Origin: Nereocystis luetkeana
Taxonomy: Eukaryota; Sar; Phaeophyceae; Laminariales; Laminariaceae
Assembly: GCA_031213475.1 (NCBI GenBank)
Contig: JARUPZ010000013.1
Coordinates: forward strand, 7,482,739-7,546,738
Length of the DNA stretch: 64,000 nt
Reading direction: 5' to 3'
This document shows, in pieces, positions 32,690 through 43,199 of the stretch. The notes under the pieces are model-generated. The model saw nothing but the letters and a program-made list of their open reading frames with translations. It had not been told where the DNA came from and did no database searches. How positions within the stretch are numbered: position 1 is the stretch's first letter; the number at the start of each line of letters is the position of its first letter. A program made the translations under genes and the position numbers.

Positions 32690-32965
32690 TTTCCCCTTTG
32701 GTATTTTTCCTTGTTACTTTTTTCCTTGGTTCTTTGTCTTACTCTGTTTACAAGCAGTGGTGTTTTTTTTTCTTAATTTGTTTTATTTTTCTTTCTTTTC
32801 TCCAGCTCGTTCTTTTTCAAGTGTTGGCCACCTCGCCTGCGGGGGGGGGGCACGACAGATTGTTTCTCTTAGATTTTGCTTTCATTTTTTTTCTTTTTCT
32901 CTTTCGATTTGTCTACCTTGTTTTTGTTTTCTCTTTGATTGTTTCTTTTCGTTTCACTATTTCAT
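32690..32965. other. T-rich stretch, possible LINE 3'-UTR relic
   Basis: TTTGGTATTTTTCCTTG and long T/C runs resemble the composition of the LINE 3' UTR at 13605-13900. No coding content; the relationship is unproven. Confidence 0.25.
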
Positions 32966-33655
32966 AGATTGCGTATGTCGTGCCTGTCGTATGTTTTTTT
33001 TTTTTTTTTTTCATCCCATTCATTATCTTCGCACATCTTCTTCTCTCTCCTTCCAACTCGTAACTCAGATCCGGGGTCACATAGCAGGCTCTTCTCCCCC
33101 CTTCCCGCTACGGTACGTGCCTTCATTTTTATCGCGAGAAGATTTCAGCCTCTTCTTCCCTCGTCGACTCGCATCGAATTGTGCCTACCCACGCTGCAAG
33201 GCGCTCTCAACAATTGAATCCTTTTTTTTTTTTTTTTTTGCAAATAAAGTCAAAGTCCGACCCACCTGGGGCTCGAACCCAGGACTCAAACAAGTAGAAT
33301 TCGAGGTTAACCACTTGAACCACCGGGGCGACCGTATGATGACATGGCTTTGCATTGCCCACTGCAGTGCACACTGCACACGTGGCAACGTAGTATCTCT
33401 GTGGCGTAGCTTTGTGACCACAGAACTTGTATCTCTTCTAGGATTGAAGAATCGGCACGGACACTGGTTGTGCTGGATGTCGACGGGTAGAAAGAACGGT
33501 TTAATGTGAAGAACACACACAGTATCTCTGTGGCGTAGCTTTGTGACCACAGAACTTGTATCTCTTCTAGGATTGAAGAATCGGCACGGATACCGGTTGT
33601 GCTGGATGTCGACGGGTAGAAAGAACGGTTTAATGTGAAGAACACACACACAGTA
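32966..33655 (-). repeat. R5 repeat with nested SINE S1, plus a second partial R5 in tandem
   Basis: On the minus strand R5 is split by the SINE: GTATGTCGTGCCTGTCGTATG lies at 32973-32993 and GTATGATGACATGGC resumes at 33334. A second R5 piece of ~135 bp (33521-33655) repeats GTATCTCTGTGGCGTAGC to TTTAATGTGAAGAACACACA, giving a tandem partial duplication. Confidence 0.75.
32996..33333 (-). mobile_element. SINE S1, full copy
   Basis: Inverted relative to the 7073 copy, with the same A box (CCACTTGAACCA as complement, ~33311), B box (GGGCTCGAACCC, ~33270) and poly(A) end (T-run at 32994-33012). A T-run of ~18 at 33221-33239 marks the internal A-linker. Confidence 0.8.
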
Positions 33656-34595
33656 CCCTGGTACATCTTATCAGCCATCGCGGCCGGCAACGTAAAGTCA
33701 AAACCAACCAACTGAGGATATTTTTCGTTTTCGTGTGCCCGATGACGGAAAATAAATAATTACCTCTATTTCCAGTATTACGCAATAATTTAAATTGAAA
33801 ATCCAGGTCAAGTTACTTAATTGTTTTGGTCAGATAGCATTTAAATTTCCGAATCGGAAAATATATATATTTTTTTAAAGCAAGTTTCCTCGAAGATTTG
33901 ACACTCTCGGTCGGTCCTTTCTTCCTTTTCTCTTCTTTCGTTTCGTGTGCGTGCGTGTACGCCGAGTACGGCATCGCGGGAGGGCCCGGCGCCGTCGCGG
34001 GTGTCAGTGGGTGCTGGCGGGTAGAGGGGATTCTTTCCGGGTATGTATGTAGTATGTGCTGCTGCGAGAGCTCGCCGGGCTGCGCACGGGTCAACATCGT
34101 CTCGAGCAAATCGACCGTGGCCTTGGCGAGCTACGCATCGTGCACGTCAGAAGCCCTTGCCGCGGCCCACAGCCCGCAGCTCCAGAGCCCTAGGCATCAA
34201 CCACGAGTAAACGATCAAACGTGTCAAATCATGCGTGGCAGCGGACGGAGCTGAATGAACCGGCAGAAATCTCTCCGCGTTTTTTCCCTGACGGAGACCC
34301 GTCTTTTGGAACGCGTCAAGTCCTTTTCCGACATTATTATACTAGTTTTAATATAGAGGGTGCGGTCAGTCAAGAGGTCAAACCGCGGTCTCCAGCTTTT
34401 GACCTCGAGTTTCCGCTGCCGCTGCATTTAATCCGCCGCGTCAAAAACAAGGGAGCTGCAGCGGCAACGCTAGAAGCGGCTCCAGTACGTAGTACTCGTT
34501 GTCTACTGCCTGCGACGAGAGAAAGACAGGGAGGCAAGGAACAAGAGGCAGGGAAGAAATGCCTTGTTGCGCCCTTCCTACAGGACGATTGAACG
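33656..34595 (+). other. region upstream of the inferred host gene
   Basis: AT-rich to 33890, then GC-rich from ~33950. It has no repeat of the families above. It probably contains the promoter and 5' UTR of the gene starting at 34596, but I cannot name a TATA box or start site. Short ORFs on both strands are unassigned. Confidence 0.35.
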
Positions 34596-35007
34596 ATGCC
34601 GAATAAGGCCTGGCCTCGCCTGCGCAGCCCCATCAGCAACGAAGGGCGTCGGGCGGCTGCGGTTAAGTGCGCCACGAGATCGTTCCTCCCTCATCCCGAC
34701 GAACATGCTGCTGGAGCTGCTGCTGCGGTCGACGCGGGCGCCACCAATACCACTACCACTACCACTACCACTACTACGACAGGGGGCGATTCATGTCGTC
34801 ACCCACCGCCACCCCACACCGACAGCAGCGACAACAGCAGCGGGCTTGGCGGCGCTCTCGAAGGAAGCGAGGCCTTTCGATGGGGCGAGAAGAGCTACCC
34901 GAGCGACCCGATCAGTACGACCCCCGCCGAATCGGCACGAAGCGGTCGGGAATATGCTGCGGCTACGAGTCCGGGAGGCGGAGGCGGAGGAACCCCCGGT
35001 TCCCCCG
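34596..35007 (+). CDS. host gene exon 1: Ser/Thr/Pro/Gly-rich N-terminus
   Basis: ATG at 34596 is the likely start because an in-frame TGA sits at 34590-34592. It encodes 137 residues plus one base: a basic start (MPNKAWPRLRSP), an Ala run, a poly-Thr tract from ACC/ACT triplets (~34743-34782), an acidic/Ser segment and a Gly run near the end. The donor CCCCCG|GTAAGTAC is an excellent match and leaves phase 1. The composition suggests a disordered region. Two other frames are also open, so the frame was chosen on phase agreement with exon 2. Confidence 0.5.
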
Positions 35008-35266
35008 GTAAGTACCCTGGTCGTTAGAAGTACGCACTGCTGCGCACTCCTTTGCGTACGCACGGCTGACGGCTGACGGCTGGCAAATATCATGAGGGGG
35101 TTCGAGGTGTCGAGGAAATGGTTGAGGTTCACTATTTATATATGTGTCTTGCCGAATTCCTAACTAACCCTGTAAGAATCGTACTGGTAGGCTGAGCCGC
35201 AGTTGGCGACGCAAGCTGTGTACTCGCACGACAGTAGCATATGGCAATCTGTACGTACAGACGTAC

Positions 35267-35424
<158 letters not shown>

Positions 35425-35552
35425 GCAGACAAACATACAGTACAAGGCTAACCCTCTGCAGAAGTCGGCCACACGAGAGCGTTTTGTCGGGTTTTGTATG
35501 TACAATATATTGGACTACTGGCTGTTGTGTGTACAAGAGCAATTTGTCGGGG

Positions 35553-35661
35553 CTTAACCTTTTTTAGAACTCCAGCCCTGTTTAGGGGACAAGCCGGTCA
35601 AATTCCAAGGAATTTGTCCCCAATTGCCGCCAAAACGAGACTGCAGTCCTAAAATAGTTGA
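35553..35661 (+). mobile_element. M2 transposon, diverged
   Basis: TTAACCTTTTTTAGAACTCC to GAGACTGCAGTCCTAAAATA, in intron 1. Confidence 0.7.
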
Positions 35662-35800
35662 ATAATACTCGTACGAGTGGTAACAATGTAGTAGTCTGAC
35701 AGCAACAAACAGCAGTAGTAGTAGTCTATAATGAATACGAGTATCATATCCCTCGTACAACAAAAGTGTTAAGAGTACCCCCCCCCCCCCCCAGTACTCC

Positions 35801-35909
35801 TATTACGGGGGACCATAGTTAACAGGACCTATGGTATACATAAAAACCTATATGTCTACCCATTTTTACTAACAATATTTGGTCCTGTTAACTATGGCCC
35901 CCCGTAATA
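35801..35909 (+). mobile_element. M1 transposon
   Basis: TATTACGGGGGACCATAGTT to TTAACTATGGCCCCCCGTAA. Same GTTAACAGG subfamily as 30634. Confidence 0.9.
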
Positions 35910-35913
35910 GTAG

Positions 35914-36108
35914 GATGCAGCTCACCCTTCCCGCGACTCGCTCAGCACCTCACGGCCGTTCGAGCTTGGCGCATATACAATGTCTACCTGGTCGGTGAAA
36001 ACCCGACGTGCTCCGTCTCGGTAATGTAGGGAGGCGAGGGTCTATGACACTACGACTACGCCCACGCATAGTGATACCAAGTACACCCCCCCCCCCCGCC
36101 AGTACTCT
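35914..36108 (+). mobile_element. C6 repeat, truncated, with C-run end
   Basis: GGATGCAGCTCACCCTTCCC, CTCACGGCCGTTCGAGCTTG and GTCGGTGAAAACCCGACGTG, then a C-run at 36087-36098. Confidence 0.6.
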
Positions 36109-36153
36109 GCTCGTACGCCGTAGAGTTCACCACTTATTCGACGCTATACGAAA

Positions 36154-36272
36154 TATTACGGGGGACCATAGTTAATACCTGGTAGGACCCAATATTGCTA
36201 GTAAAAATGGTCAAACATGTAGTTTTTTTTTATGTATACCATAGGTTCCATTAACTATGGCCCCTCGTAATA
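36154..36272 (+). mobile_element. M1 transposon with TACCTGGTA insertion, reverse orientation
   Basis: TATTACGGGGGACCATAGTT to TATGGCCCCTCGTAATA. The family GTTAATAGGACC reads GTTAATACCTGGTAGGACC here (motif 36176-36184), a 7-bp gain. Confidence 0.85.
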
Positions 36273-36417
36273 GTTGGCGCACACTACTTGTGTACAAGGC
36301 GGACACTACTGATCCCTTACATTGATTGGTATATTGGATTGGGGTTAGGCTTACAGCAGTAGGAATATTTAAATTCATACCGGGGTACAGTACAATAAAA
36401 TCAGCCTCACCCTGTTG

Positions 36418-36840
36418 TAAGGATTTTTACCCTGGGCTGGGTTATCGATCGATATTTTACCCCCTATGGCTCAGTAGGTAATGGTATTTCTTCCACTCAC
36501 TCCAGAGTTATTGGAGCCTGTCCTGCGACCACGGACGGCATTGTATTGTGAGTCAATGTGAGAACAACAACATCAAATCGGTATTTAATACCATCACATT
36601 TGACGTCTCGTCCAGGTCACGGGTTCGAACCTCTCACTTCGAACGCTTCTTAGATAGAAACTGTAGCGCGTGCGGTCCCTAAAAACATATCCCTCCGGGC
36701 AGGTCAGCGTACAGACGTACACGGTTCTGACACCCCAAAGAGCCCGCCCTTCAGAGGAGGGGGAGAGTGGTACAAGGATCACCCTGGGCTGGGTAACCGA
36801 TCGGTCTTTTACCCCTACAGCTCAGTAGGTAACACCTTCA
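36418..36840 (+). repeat. duplicated tRNA-like block, one copy with an inserted LINE tail
   Basis: ACCCTGGGCTGGGTTATCGA and CTCAGTAGGTAA occur at 36430-36485 and again at 36783-36834. The first reads as a tRNA A box (TGGCTCAGTAGG), then the LINE 3' tail (36487-36572), then a B box (ACGGGTTCGAACC, ~36617). The tail therefore appears inserted in the D-loop region of a tRNA-derived sequence. GGTATTT on both sides is a possible target duplication, although the LINE itself also has GGTATTT at that point. Confidence 0.5.
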
Positions 36841-37139
36841 CATTCAGATCCTGAGTAGTATCGAGTAGTTGGGGGAAAAAAACAAAAAAAAACATACCCC
36901 CGAGGGTACTTACTTCACTGTGTCACAAGAAGAGCGTTTGTTTGTCGTTTGCCGGGATTTTCGCTTTTTTTTTTTCCCGCTAAAAAGCGTCCATGCCTCC
37001 ATCCAACCTGTACCACGGTGTGTATGTGTCACGTCCTTTCAACGTGCGGTAGAATTTCCCCGCATTACCGCAAGTACTACCAGAAAACAACAACAAACAG
37101 TTTGATACAACCACCAGAACAACACCGTTTCCGAGGTTT

Positions 37140-37222
37140 TCTTCTTTCGGGAAAGTTATGAGTGCTCAATGTTGAAGATAATGCTGCACGTTGTCGGAAG
37201 GCAAGAGAAATAATAATAATGT
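37140..37222 (+). mobile_element. T4 fragment with short AAT tail
   Basis: GGGAAAGTTATGAGTGCTCA, CACGTTGTCGGAAGGCAAGA and GAAATAATAATAATG. Confidence 0.55.
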
Positions 37223-37677
37223 AATATAGGGGGGGGAGGGGAGATTTGGTTCAGGCACTTGGTGGGCGGGGGGCGGTTTGATCCAGGTACCTTGGTCGGA
37301 CAAATGGAAACGGGGTAACAAAACGCGACTCTCTCTCTGTCGTCATGTTGTCATGTTGTATAATACATTGTGGCGTGCTCCTGCTCCGTTATCGGAAAGC
37401 ATCCGTTTTTTTTTTTTTATCGCAGCTATCATAACCTCATACGCAGCTCGAGGAGGATTGAGGTACGTAACGTAAATTCGGACCATTTTTAACGAACGAG
37501 CTTTCGCCCGGCTTTACAACAATGGATGGGTTTCAAGAGCGTTCGTTGGGGATATATACCTATGCATATATAACACGCACCTACCTGCAAGAAGAAGAGA
37601 GCACCTACCTGTCGGGATTTCGGTTTGTCGCATCAAACCACTACATACCGGGGACCAGATAATAGAGTATACGGTAG

Positions 37678-37797
37678 TATTACGAGGGACTATAGTTAAT
37701 ACCTGGTAGGACCTATGGTATACATGCAAACCTATATGTTTAACCACTTTTTTTACTAAACAATATTTGGTCCTATTAACTATGGTCCCCCGTAATA
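37678..37797 (+). mobile_element. M1 transposon with TACCTGGTA insertion
   Basis: TATTACGAGGGACTATAGTT to CTATGGTCCCCCGTAATA. The motif at 37700-37708 sits at the same position as in the 36154 copy. Confidence 0.85.
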
Positions 37798-38084
37798 GTA
37801 GCATTCAGAGTCAAGCATGGGATATATATAGACATTCAGGGAGATGTGTGGTTTTTGGGTTCATCATGGGTTCTTGTGATAGAGTACCTTTGTTTATAGT
37901 ACACCACGTGGAGACCAAGGTACTCTGTCACATTCTGATCACAACAATAGCCCCCACGGCATTGTCGCCCACCACGCCATCGTTGGAGTCGTCACCATAC
38001 AAGTAATTTCTGGGGTATATATGCTGCCGTATGAGGGGGTACAATGACATCAGGGTTTGTGGTTGTACATATGTGCGTGTAGTT

Positions 38085-38308
38085 CTCTATTTCTACTCGT
38101 CGGCATCTATTAATGGCACAACCAGTCTCCGTGTTCGACTCTTCAGCCGTAGAGCAGAGATACTCGTACAAGGTCTGTGGTCACAAAACTACGCCACAGA
38201 TATACTACTTTTTTATGTATGCAGTAAGCACAGCCAGCAAGCAGGCAATGCAATGCCGTGTCGTCATACTGGATATGGCAGGCACGACATACACATTCTA
38301 CGAAGGAG
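38085..38308 (+). repeat. R5 repeat, diverged copy
   Basis: CTACTCGTCGGCATCTATTA, GAGATACTCGTACAAGGTCT, GGCAATGCAATGCCGTGTCG and GGCAGGCACGACATACACAT. It is uninterrupted at the SINE site. A short minus-strand R5 piece lies at 38625-38710. Confidence 0.65.
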
Positions 38309-38335
38309 AGAAAACGAAAGAAAACAAAGAAAAAC

Positions 38336-38446
38336 TATTACGTGGGACCATACTTAACAGGACCTATGGTATACATTATATAAAAAAAACTTGACAATTT
38401 TTACCAACAATATTTGGTCCTATTAACTATAAGGTCCCCCGTAATA
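38336..38446 (+). mobile_element. M1 transposon
   Basis: TATTACGTGGGACCATACTT to CTATAAGGTCCCCCGTAATA, directly downstream of the R5 copy. The rest of 38450-39320 has no gene I can support. Confidence 0.85.
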
Positions 38447-39321
38447 GTGATGAACAAAGAAAACGTAGAAAACAAAGTCGAAAGAGAAGATCGAAACGTT
38501 AGCGATCGACGCCGCTGTGTGCATTGTTGTTGTTTAACCATTACATGCTTGAGAATCTCACTCCCAGAACGCTCTCACGACCGCCCCTAAGAAATTCGAG
38601 CGCTACTGCTTACTGCTGTACGTAAGCAAACGTAGTATCTCTGTGGCGTAGCTTTGTGACCACATACCTTGTATCTCTTCTAGGATTGAAGAATCGGCAC
38701 GGACACTGTGGAACACAAAAATATTTCCCCTCGACGGATGGTCTTGACAGATATTTTGGATATTACCGTAGATTCCTGGTACGAATACACCCATGATCTG
38801 CAAGGTTCTACAGAGTACTACCGCTGTAGATCTCGTTTTTCTCTGAGCGGTAGTATTAGTGAGACACGACGCTTCTTGAGCACGTGTTTTGCTCCGTGGA
38901 TGTGTGTGATACGGATATATATATATCTCGCAACAAATATCGTGTGGCGGAAATTATTTTTGTAGGGTCTACAATAGATCTAGCTCCTGATCTGTCTGTC
39001 CAATGTGTAAAACCCTCGCAGGGTCTACACGTGTGAAGCAAGCAAGGGCAGACGGAGGCCATCCGCATGCATACGGTACTGTTTATGTAGTTTGGGGCTG
39101 ATTGCTACCCCCGTGGTGTTTGCCACCCCGAGAGAGATTTCTCGAGACACCCTGACCGGACCACCATTGTGTACTACAGTACGTAAATCAGCTGGGTTTC
39201 CTTTATAATTCTGTGGCTCGTTTTTTTTTTTTTCTCCCCATCGAGATCTCTTTTTTTCGTCCTGTTTTGTGACCACCGCCGTCGAGATCTCGAGAGAGAA
39301 ATGAGCTAATGGGAGACAACA

Positions 39322-39358
39322 TCATCACCATCATCACCATCATCACCATCATCACCAA
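39322..39358. repeat. CATCAC hexamer array
   Basis: (ATCACC)n of about 36 bp, followed by a T4 fragment ending GTTATCGGATGGCAAATACG at ~39410-39432. Confidence 0.85.
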
Positions 39359-39511
39359 CCATCTGTTGAGAAGTGATGGTCGGCATCAAGGCGTATCTAT
39401 CTATGCTGCACGTTATCGGATGGCAAATACGATCATACGTCCGAGCGAATGCGACTCCCTACTCTACGCCGCACCAAAGCAGTGGGGACACCTCTGGAGT
39501 CGGTTGAAACC

Positions 39512-39660
39512 AGGTTCTACGATCGAGTTTCTACGATCGAGTTTCTACGATCGAGGTTCTATAGTCGCGATTCAACGATCGAAGTTCTATTGTCGAGGTT
39601 CTACGATCGAGGTTCTGCCATCGTGGTTTTACGATTGAGGTTCTACTATCGTGGTTGCAC
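39512..39660. repeat. degenerate ~14-15 bp tandem repeat (TTCTACGATCGAGG)
   Basis: About ten units of GTTCTACGATCGAG with drift (ATAGTCGCGATT, CATCGTGGTTTT). The GATCG core varies by single bases. Confidence 0.8.
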
Positions 39661-40089
39661 GAGCACCGACCGAGATTTACAATTGGAGATTTATGTCACG
39701 ACTCTCCAGATTCCCTACATCAATCAACGCACGCACACAAGTTGACGACATTTACAAGTATCCTGCTGCGCGAGTTCCTAGCGGCAGCTGTATGTACTCA
39801 CTCAGAATATTCAGACAGTGCCGAGGATCATGCATTTGCATATATACGTACTGTATGTGGGTAACTGTGGCTATCGCAAGGAGGCAAGACCTGCATGCAC
39901 TACTATCTTGACGTCTTGATGAGTAAAAATGGCCAGAAGACCATGCATTTGCGTTCGTCCGTCACGTGATTATCTGGCTATCGCAGGAGGCAAGCGGAGA
40001 ACCAGGGGAAGATCGTCGACACGGGTGAGGCACCCAAGAGATCCATCCTCGCCGGAGACCGCGTACAGGTGCGCCCAGTCACCTATCTA

Positions 40090-40235
40090 TGCTAGTAGTA
40101 GTAGCAATAGTAGTAGTAGCAGTAGTAGTAATAGTAGAAGCAGTAATAGAAGTAGTAGTGGTAGTAGTAGTAGTAGTAGTAGTAGCAGCAGTAGTAGTAG
40201 TAGTAGTAGTAGCAGTACTACTGTAGCACTAGTAT

Positions 40236-40282
<47 letters not shown>

Positions 40283-40284
40283 CA
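40090..40284. repeat. AGT microsatellite, ~195 bp
   Basis: AGT with AAT and AGC interruptions, in intron 1, like the array at 6562-6778. Confidence 0.95.
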
Positions 40285-40289
40285 TAACA

Positions 40290-42338
40290 TGTCGTGTGCA
40301 AATGAAACGAACATGAAAACAAGGACGCCTACTTTTTGGGGCATGCTTCGTAAGAAATAGGAGTGCACAAGGCATCGTGCTCTGCGGCGAACGCTACGCA
40401 CAACCCCATGTAGCCTACGAGTACAATATATCGTAGCCTATCCTCAAGGTCGCCCAAGGCTGGTGCCGCGACAAGGTTTGGAGCCTTGCCTAGTTTGGTG
40501 ATTATCGTGGGCGAGCCCAAGCTGTGCAAGGAAAGCTACAGCAGATTACGAGTTACTGAATTCTAGCAATATCGGAAGCCACTATGCTGAAGTTAGTGTT
40601 GGACACGCCATAAGAATTCTGGTAACGCGGTGGCACCTATTGTGTCGCTTCTTTGTTTTCTTCCATCCGCGGCGCTTTTTTTTTGTTCAGACTGTGTTTG
40701 CGACCACGACCTGCTGCATATTTCAGGGAAATGAGCTTATGTGAGCACATCGTCAAAGTCAAGGGATCACAGAAAAGAAACTCGCCTTAGGCCAGCATGC
40801 TCGTAGACCCCAAGTCTCGATGGCCTAACCGCCACGCGGCCGGAGGGAGCTCCTTGTATCCGTCGCGTTAGAGATAGATCAGAACGAAGGAGCGAGGAGC
40901 CTCGACCCCCCCCACCTCTCAAAGCTTTGTATCCTTCGCATCGCCCGCGAAGGTGTCCGCAATCCTCTACGGCATGGAACCGTCGCTGCTGGAAGATCCA
41001 AACGGTTACCCCTCCGGCCGGGCTGTTCACACAGTTTCTGCGTTTATTTTTATTTATTTTTGTTATTTCAATAGGTGCCCTGTGCTGTTTGTTACGCTAT
41101 CGTAGCACATTACGTCAACGTCTTGGAATCGGCACCCTGCAGCCGCTTTCGCTACTTGCTCTACCTATCTTCCCTTCCGTGGGGTCATATGAAACTCATA
41201 CGTAGCACGCCGCGATCGAAGCATCACACGCAGACTGCAATTACGGGTTTCGACGAGACAAAATTGTCGATCTCTCAGCTGATGTTTAAAAAAAGTCGAC
41301 GACATCTGGGTGCGTAGGCAGGAGTTGCTCTGATTCATCAATCAGCTCCAAGGTAGATCTCGTTCCGGCTAGGAGTAACTGTCGGCGTCCACCAGAAGAC
41401 TCAAAATTTTGTCGCTCTGTCGCTACGTAGCGTTTGTCGTTCGTCGTCTTCCTCTGGCCTGCTCCAGTCACAGCCAACAGCCCGCGCGAGCCCACGGGGC
41501 GATACGCAATGTATGTCGTATCCCGGCTACAAATAGCGCCTGGTTGAGGCAACAGCAGAGTACGCACACCTGGAGTGAAGATATCGGTACTACTATTGGA
41601 GCTTTATTCCAGAAACAAGAATAAAAAAACAAAAGTGCCTGGGTAGTGTATCTCGAGGATACAATCGTAGGTTAGTGCAGTTAGACCCAGCTTTTCTCTA
41701 TTTGGGTATCGAACCACTGCTATTCGGGCCTTAGATTACTCGCCATCACGTATCGACATACCTGTTTAGACTCGCTTCTGCCACCCAATAGCAGTGCATT
41801 TTGTTTTTAAATACAAAAAACCAGTAGCAAGCATATCCCCGCCCAACTGCTGCACTCCCCCCCCTTGCTCCCCCCGTAACCAAGCTTCCGACCTACCAGC
41901 CCGCTTGCCTGCCTTGCTTGTTTTACCACCTCTCCCCCTCCTCTGTTAGGGCGACCCCCCGCTCCCTCCCCCCCCCCCCCCCCCCCGCGGCGCAGCCTTC
42001 TCCCCTCTGCTTCCCCCTTCTCTCTCTCTCACTTCGGCTGAGAAATGCACTGCTGTGCTTCCCCCCTGGCTACCCTTAGCTAAGCTACCGACCTCCCTGC
42101 CTGCTCTGCCTACCATATTATATCTATCACCGGTCCTCTTTCCCCAGTCGCCCCTCCCCCCTCCCCTTCCTTCTCGGCCCTTCCCTCTCTCACATCGACC
42201 CAGGAGTGCATTGCCGCACCCCCCCTTCTGACCGACCTTCCTGTCTGCCCTATTCGACGTATTACCAGTCTTCTTCCTCTCTTCGGGCACCCCCCCCCTC
42301 TCCCCCCTCTTTGCTCCCATCCCATCCCATTCCATCCC
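40290..42338. other. intron 1 sequence, no exon accepted
   Basis: Mixed sequence with C-runs (41955-41988) and pyrimidine blocks after 41850. I looked for exons of compatible phase and accepted none. Confidence 0.35.
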
Positions 42339-42380
42339 CTCCTCTCCCTCCCTCCCTCCCTCCCTCCCTCCCTCCTCTCT
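42339..42380. repeat. CCCT array forming the exon 2 pyrimidine tract
   Basis: (CCCT)n then CCTCTCTCTTCGCATCGAG before the acceptor at 42396/42404. Confidence 0.85.
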
Positions 42381-42404
42381 CTTCGCATCGAGCCAGAAGT
42401 GCAG

Positions 42405-42728
42405 TGCAAGGCTACCTTGAAACTCCGAAAACCACTAAGGGCGATGTTTCCACACCCAAGGGAGGCAGCACCGGTAGCCAGTCCAACCGAAAAACACGGA
42501 GCGTCAGCCCCAAGGCTCGCAGCGTATGGTGTTCTCCCATTCGGCCCGACGAGCCTTGGGGGGGTGCTGCTCCTGCTGCTCCTGCTCCTGCTGCTGCTGC
42601 TGCCCCTGGCTCGCCTGGGGCTGCCTTGAAGGAGGAGGTGCCGCCGTTACTGCTGGCTCCATCAGAGTGGGGCATCGGGCTGAGCGGGGAGTGGGTGCCA
42701 GCGCACGGCGGTCCGCGGGTGATCAGAG
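42405..42728 (+). CDS. host gene exon 2: basic, Ser/Pro/Ala-rich
   Basis: Two AG acceptors lie close together (after 42396 or 42404). The second gives phase 1, matching exon 1, and makes the joint codon GTG. It encodes ~108 residues: QGYLETPKTTKGD, a Ser/Lys/Arg stretch (TRSVSPKARSVW), a Pro/Ala-rich low-complexity run from CTGCTGCTC triplets, then APSEWGIGLSGEWVPAHGG. The donor GAG|GTGAGA leaves phase 1. The frame continues into exon 3 with codon GCG. It is likely a disordered linker before the ankyrin repeat. Confidence 0.6.
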
Positions 42729-42784
42729 GTGAGAGACAACCATGCTTAGCGTCGTGCGCGATATGAGGCGGGTGAGGTGGGCGT

Positions 42785-42935
42785 CAATTTCAAGGTTATA
42801 ATGTAATCGGGGGGGGGGCGGCGGGGAGGGGGGGGGGGGGGTGTACTCGTTGTCTTGCATGGCTGTAGTTGTGCGACCGCAGACTCTCGCATACTCATAG
42901 TGCCAGGACGGAGTAGTTCGGTCGGGTGGGCGAGG
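42785..42935 (-). mobile_element. C6 repeat fragment with C-run
   Basis: Inside intron 2, minus strand: GTGCGACCGCAGACTCTCG-type sequence and the GAGTACACC end, then the C-runs seen as G at 42810-42841. Heavily diverged. Confidence 0.4.
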
Positions 42936-43099
42936 GTTCCACCAGCGCTGGCACACGCCCGCGATTAAGATGCAACGCTCACCACCAGAACGAACAAAAG
43001 CACAGCTGCAGCAGCAGCAGCAGCAGTGACTGCGCACGGAGTTACCACCTCGGGTCTGTTCGTGTTCGTGCTCCTTGCATCCTGTTTTGTTTTTCGCAG

Positions 43100-43191
43100 C
43101 GGTCGGTCGAGTGCCTCTGACGTGGGCGGACATCCGAGGGAGCACTCTTCTGCACCTCGCGGCGCAGCACAACGACGTCGCCCTCATTAAG
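43100..43191 (+). CDS. host gene exon 3: ankyrin repeat, first half
   Basis: The acceptor TTTGTTTTTCGCAG ends at 43099. Phase 1 entry gives VGRVPLTWADIRGSTLLHL and AAQHNDVALIK. RGSTLLHLAAQHNDVALIK matches the ankyrin consensus GxTPLHxAAxxGxxxxVxxLL. Ordinary GT donors nearby do not extend the repeat, but AAG|GCGAGAGG at 43191/43192 is a GC-type donor. Using it joins exon 4 in phase 0 as ALIK-ARARKGAERSQNE, which completes the second helix and the GA-turn of the repeat. Reading on past 43191 instead gives low-complexity Arg/Gly. Confidence 0.65.
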
Positions 43192-43199
43192 GCGAGAGG
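43192..43199 (+). promoter_or_regulatory. GC-type splice donor
   Basis: GCGAGAGG after AAG. The same GCGAGAG follows exon 10 at 58290. GC-AG introns are a known minority class and usually have strong flanking consensus; AAG before GC fits. Confidence 0.45.

Noticed and set aside
39986-40024. Possible exon with acceptor CTGGCTATCGCAG and a GTGAGG donor in intron 1
   Set aside because: No frame gives phase 1 in and phase 1 out, so it does not fit between exons 1 and 2. It also lies in a local ~115-bp duplication.
42206-42404. ORF extension upstream of exon 2
   Set aside because: It is pyrimidine-tract sequence (CCCT array) ahead of an acceptor, not coding.
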